A stretch of DNA of 5,832 nucleotides from JAJYZP01 sp049964535 (GTDB lineage Bacteria; Actinomycetota; Acidimicrobiia; Acidimicrobiales; Acidimicrobiaceae). Below the pieces are notes generated by a model. It was not told where the DNA came from. It saw only the letters and a program-made list of their open reading frames with translations, and searched no databases. The position numbers and the translations under genes are program-made. The stretch is from positions 1 through 5,832 of the forward strand of contig JBMFXG010000163.1 in the NCBI GenBank assembly GCA_049964535.1, written 5' to 3'. Positions 5,065 to 5,832 of this stretch are shown here, one piece after another (within the stretch, counting starts at the first letter, position 1; every line of letters begins with the position of its first letter).

Positions 5065-5832
5065 GTGAATTTTCTGGGAAGCCATCTACTTTCAGTCGAT
5101 CAACTCTCGAGAGATGATCTTGCTCATCTCTCGGAAGTAGCGCGAAAATTGCAACCCGTTGCTCGCCGCGAGAAGATGACACGGGTCCTCGAAGGGGCCG
5201 TGCTCGCCAGTTTGTTTTTGGAGGCGAGTACTCGGACGCGTCTGAGCTTTGGGGCGGCATTTTCCCGTCTCGGTGGTTCGGTTCTCGAGACCGTAGGGCT
5301 GACCTTCTCGTCAATGGCGAAGGGCGAGTCGATAGCAGACACTGCACGGGTAATCAGTGGGTACGCAGATATCCTGGCGGTGCGACATCCAGAGGCCGGA
5401 TCGGTGGCCCAGTTTTCGCAAACGTCGCTAGTTCCGGTAATCAATGCGGGAGATGGAGCGGCGGAGCACCCAACGCAGGCTCTCTTAGATATTTTCACGA
5501 TCGAGGAGGAGTTTGCGCAGCGCAGCAGGCCGGTCGACGGTGCTCACGTGCTTTTTGTGGGAGACCTCAAATATGGTCGGACGGTGCACTCGTTGATGAA
5601 GCTATTGACTTTATACCGGAATATGACCTTTACGCTGCTCGCTCCCGAGATGCTCTCCATGCCCGACGACGTCGTAGGGCTCGCCGAGAGCCGCGGTCAC
5701 AGGGTCTATCCGATTACACGATTACCTGACGAAACGATGGAGGTAGACGTGATCTACACAACTCGTATTCAGCGTGAGCGCCTGCAGGGTGAGCAGATCG
5801 AAGGGTATAGTCACGACTATCACGTGAACCGT
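5065..5832 (+). CDS. pyrB: Aspartate carbamoyltransferase catalytic chain, 3' end outside the window
   Basis: PyrB joins carbamoyl phosphate and L-aspartate to N-carbamoyl-L-aspartate, the committed step of de novo pyrimidine synthesis, in the cytoplasm. The 256 codons visible cover most of a roughly 310-residue chain. Motifs in order: SRDDL (15-19), carbamoyl-phosphate loop STRTR (55-59), SSMAKGES with Lys-86 (E. coli Lys84), RHPEAGS (107-113), HPTQALLD (135-142), GDLKYGRTVHSL (166-177, Arg-172 for E. coli Arg167) and TTRIQRERL (232-240, Arg-234 and Gln-236). GDLKYGRTVHS and TRIQRERL are of the E. coli/archaeal class that normally assembles with the regulatory chain PyrI, not the SRVA-type of Bacillus and most actinobacteria. 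GTG 5065 is chosen because of its ribosome binding site and because the N-terminus then aligns with E. coli PyrB; ATG 5050 would add five residues. No PyrR-type leader was convincing. All catalytic residues seen are intact. About 50 residues remain beyond the window. Confidence 0.96.
   Translation, partial: MNFLGSHLLSVDQLSRDDLAHLSEVARKLQPVARREKMTRVLEGAVLASLFLEASTRTRLSFGAAFSRLGGSVLETVGLTFSSMAKGESIADTARVISGYADILAVRHPEAGSVAQFSQTSLVPVINAGDGAAEHPTQALLDIFTIEEEFAQRSRPVDGAHVLFVGDLKYGRTVHSLMKLLTLYRNMTFTLLAPEMLSMPDDVVGLAESRGHRVYPITRLPDETMEVDVIYTTRIQRERLQGEQIEGYSHDYHVNR

Noticed and set aside
4748..5347. Minus-strand open frame (199 codons) over the pyrB start and leader
   Set aside because: Half of it is opposite conserved pyrB motifs, and the product is Arg/Ser-rich with no domain. 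The shorter minus frame at 4816-5085 was rejected for the same reason.
1..5832. tRNA, rRNA, CRISPR array, insertion sequence or phage attachment site
   Set aside because: No cloverleaf-like segments, spaced direct repeats, transposase motifs or integrase-associated repeats were seen on either strand.

Overview
The window reads almost entirely left to right and looks like ordinary bacterial chromosome. Base composition is roughly mid-50s % G+C by eye, GTG starts are common, and the sequence is unusually rich in GATC. The MutY homologue has a short C-terminal region of the kind seen in Actinobacteria (a tyrosine-glycine-arginine stretch, then a small helical domain ending in DGLQLAP) instead of a clear NUDIX-like domain. 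This suggests an actinobacterium of moderate G+C, possibly Acidimicrobiia. That placement is inference and not certain.

Layout. 1-642 is the C-terminal part of urocanate hydratase (hutU), cut by the window edge. 731-1945 is imidazolonepropionase (hutI), the next enzyme of histidine degradation. 1962-2999 is the adenine glycosylase mutY, only 16 nt after hutI and probably on the same transcript. 3000-3638 has no confident protein gene but is dense in inverted repeats: a long hairpin (3168-3246), a small hairpin over a possible ribosome binding site (3326-3351), and a perfect 13-bp hairpin (3493-3522). A possible promoter and a 26-codon ORF lie between the first and last of these. 3639-4103 is a vicinal-oxygen-chelate (VOC) dioxygenase-like protein. 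4271-4813 is an unrecognised protein with an N-terminal membrane or signal segment. 4814-5064 may hold a frameshifted remnant of a membrane protein. 5065 to the end is aspartate carbamoyltransferase (pyrB), cut at its 3' end.

Functionally, hutU and hutI take urocanate through imidazolone propionate to N-formimino-glutamate. MutY removes adenine mispaired with 8-oxoguanine. PyrB makes carbamoyl-aspartate for pyrimidines. These genes do not form one pathway. The parts most worth a second look are the structured 640-nt gap, the E. coli/archaeal-type PyrB, and the atypical iron-sulfur cysteine spacing in MutY.
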